Shown here piece by piece: positions 5,829 to 6,904 of a stretch of 6,904 nt of DNA. The notes under the pieces were generated by a model, which had not been told where the DNA came from, made no database searches, and saw only the letters and a program-made list of their open reading frames with translations. This DNA comes from an uncultured Ectothiorhodospiraceae bacterium. GTDB lineage: Bacteria; Pseudomonadota; Gammaproteobacteria; UBA9214. Location: contig CAMYKJ010000111.1 of the NCBI GenBank assembly GCA_947258945.1, positions 1-6,904 on the forward strand, given 5' to 3'. The first letter of the stretch is position 1. Every line of letters begins with the position of its first letter. The position numbers and the translations under genes were made by a program.

Positions 5829-6904
5829 TTACTCCGCGGGTGCGTTTTCCTTGACCACCGGTTGCGCGTCCTGGCCTGCTGACGGCTGGCCGCCCCTGTT
5901 CCCCGCACTCTCGTTCGACGTTACGCCCGGCTTGTCGACCACCGCTGGCGGCGCCGTGGCCGGTGCCGTGCTGGCGGCTGGCACCGGCGCGGTCTCGCGT
6001 GTAACCGGTGTGCCTGTGTCCGCCGCGGGACGGCGATTCCCGGAGCTGGCGGCCGGTTGTGCGTCGCTGGCCGGTTTGTCGATAGCAGTCTGGCTTTGCG
6101 AAGTGGTGGCGGTCTGCTCACGGCTCTTTCCGGAGGAACGCCGCCTGCCACCGCGACGCCCGCGTCGCGAGCGACGTTTCGGCTGATCCTGGGCCTGTTC
6201 GCCGCCGGCGGATGCCTCCTTGCCGGGCGGCGGTGTGTCAGCCCGCGTGGTTTGTTTGCGCGCGGCAGTTTCCTGCTGCCCGGCTTGCTGGCGCGAGCGG
6301 GAAGCGGCCGGTTTGCCGCGGCGTGCACCTGTCTGGCGGTCATCGGTACGCCGGCCGCTGTCGCGACGACTGCGATTGTTCCGACGTCCACTGCTGTCGC
6401 TGCTGCTGCGCTGCGGTTTGCCCTGACGGCTGGCCTGAGGTTTGTGCGCCTCGCTGCTGCTGTCACCGCCGACCAGGCTGGCAACCAGCCGCTTCAGCAG
6501 GCCGGGTTTCTTTTCCCGGGGGGTTGCGGCCCTGGCGACGGGTTGTGGTGCCGGTGCAGCCGGTTTGACGGATTTAACGGCGGGAACTTCCGCGGCCGCG
6601 GCCGCCGCTTCGGCCTGCGGCAATGCCACCTCGGGCTGTTCCAGCACCTTCGTCAGGTCATAGCTGGCCACGCCCCTGATTTCGGCACTGTCATCCATAC
6701 GGATGCGCTGCACGTCGAATTCAGGTGTCTCCAGCGCCGGTGACGGGATCAGCATGACCGGGATCTTGTGACGTGCCTCGAGCTCGGCCAGCAGGTCGCG
6801 CTTTTCATTCAGCAGGTAGGTGCCCACATCGACCGGTACGTGCGCGATCACCCGCTGGGTGCCTTCCTTCATGACCTCTTCTTCGATGATGCGCAGCACT
6901 GACA
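5829..6904 (-). CDS. rne: Ribonuclease E, C-terminal part (5' end outside window)
   Basis: RNase E is the endonuclease that initiates mRNA decay and processes rRNA and tRNA, and it is the scaffold of the degradosome. The frame enters at SVLRIIEEEVMKEGT and continues through VIAHVPVDVGTYLLNEKR and VMLIPSPALETPEF, the conserved end of the catalytic half; the GTG at 6899 is internal. From about residue 85 of this fragment the sequence turns low-complexity (Ala/Pro/Ser/Gln/Arg). A short helix KKPGLLKRLVASLVGG (130-145) matches the position and character of the membrane-targeting amphipathic segment of E. coli RNase E. Two arginine-rich stretches, at 172-196 and 241-260, are likely RNA-binding. 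The tail then runs through Pro/Ala/Thr repeats to ENAPAE and TAA (5831-5829). The tail marks RNase E rather than the shorter paralogue RNase G. Its stop faces the phosphatase gene stop 46 bp away, in the same orientation relative to the block as in Pseudomonas. Confidence 0.95.
   Translation of the reverse strand, partial: SVLRIIEEEVMKEGTQRVIAHVPVDVGTYLLNEKRDLLAELEARHKIPVMLIPSPALETPEFDVQRIRMDDSAEIRGVASYDLTKVLEQPEVALPQAEAAAAAAEVPAVKSVKPAAPAPQPVARAATPREKKPGLLKRLVASLVGGDSSSEAHKPQASRQGKPQRSSSDSSGRRNNRSRRDSGRRTDDRQTGARRGKPAASRSRQQAGQQETAARKQTTRADTPPPGKEASAGGEQAQDQPKRRSRRGRRGGRRRSSGKSREQTATTSQSQTAIDKPASDAQPAASSGNRRPAADTGTPVTRETAPVPAASTAPATAPPAVVDKPGVTSNESAGNRGGQPSAGQDAQPVVKENAPAE

Noticed and set aside
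6590..6615. GC-repeat run (GGCCGCGGCCGCCGC-like) as a regulatory repeat
   Set aside because: It encodes the poly-alanine stretch of the RNase E linker, and codon repetition explains it.
6057..6743. Plus-strand open frame (228 codons) opposite rne, with hydrophobic stretches
   Set aside because: The hydrophobic look arises from reading the antisense of Arg/Ala/Pro codons. The minus-strand frame has clear RNase E homology.

Overview
The window is a compact, GC-rich chromosomal segment from a Gram-negative bacterium. The gene order comEC - exbB - exbD - lpxK - UPF0434 (YcaR-like) - kdsB - LMW protein tyrosine phosphatase - (convergent) rne closely follows the block I know from Pseudomonas and other gammaproteobacteria. 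Lipid A and Kdo genes confirm an LPS-bearing cell. The sequence alone does not fix the genus; a high-GC gammaproteobacterium outside the enterics is the best guess.

Layout. 1-1607 is the 3' part of comEC (DNA-uptake channel, cut by the left edge). 1670-2675 holds an ExbB/TolQ-type gene and, overlapping it by 4 bp, an ExbD-type gene whose reading frame is broken near 2401-2430. 2707-4672 is a tight run of lpxK, a 59-aa UPF0434 gene and kdsB, with gaps of 1 and 12 bp. On the minus strand, 4697-5098 encodes a small PilZ protein (predicted c-di-GMP receptor). It sits convergent to kdsB and divergent from the phosphatase gene at 5300-5782. The 201-bp divergent gap contains a perfect TATAAT and two mutually exclusive hairpins. 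At the right, complement(5829..6904) is the 3' part of rne (RNase E): the end of the catalytic half, a probable membrane-targeting amphipathic helix and a long arginine-rich scaffold tail.

How the genes work together. LpxK makes lipid IVA at the inner membrane and KdsB makes CMP-Kdo, the donor for the next sugar additions, so their co-transcription couples lipid A and inner-core supply. ExbB/ExbD-type proteins form proton-driven motors, and here ExbB is intact while ExbD appears disrupted. The PilZ protein and the tyrosine phosphatase are probable regulatory proteins separately inserted or retained beside the envelope operon. ComEC and RNase E are conserved flanking genes with unrelated jobs.

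The window is mostly ordinary core genome. The points most worth checking are the broken exbD, the PilZ insertion with loss of murB from the usual block, the structured leader before the phosphatase, and the RNase E tail architecture. I see no mobile element, CRISPR array, tRNA or rRNA gene, and no evidence of a novel defence or biosynthetic system.
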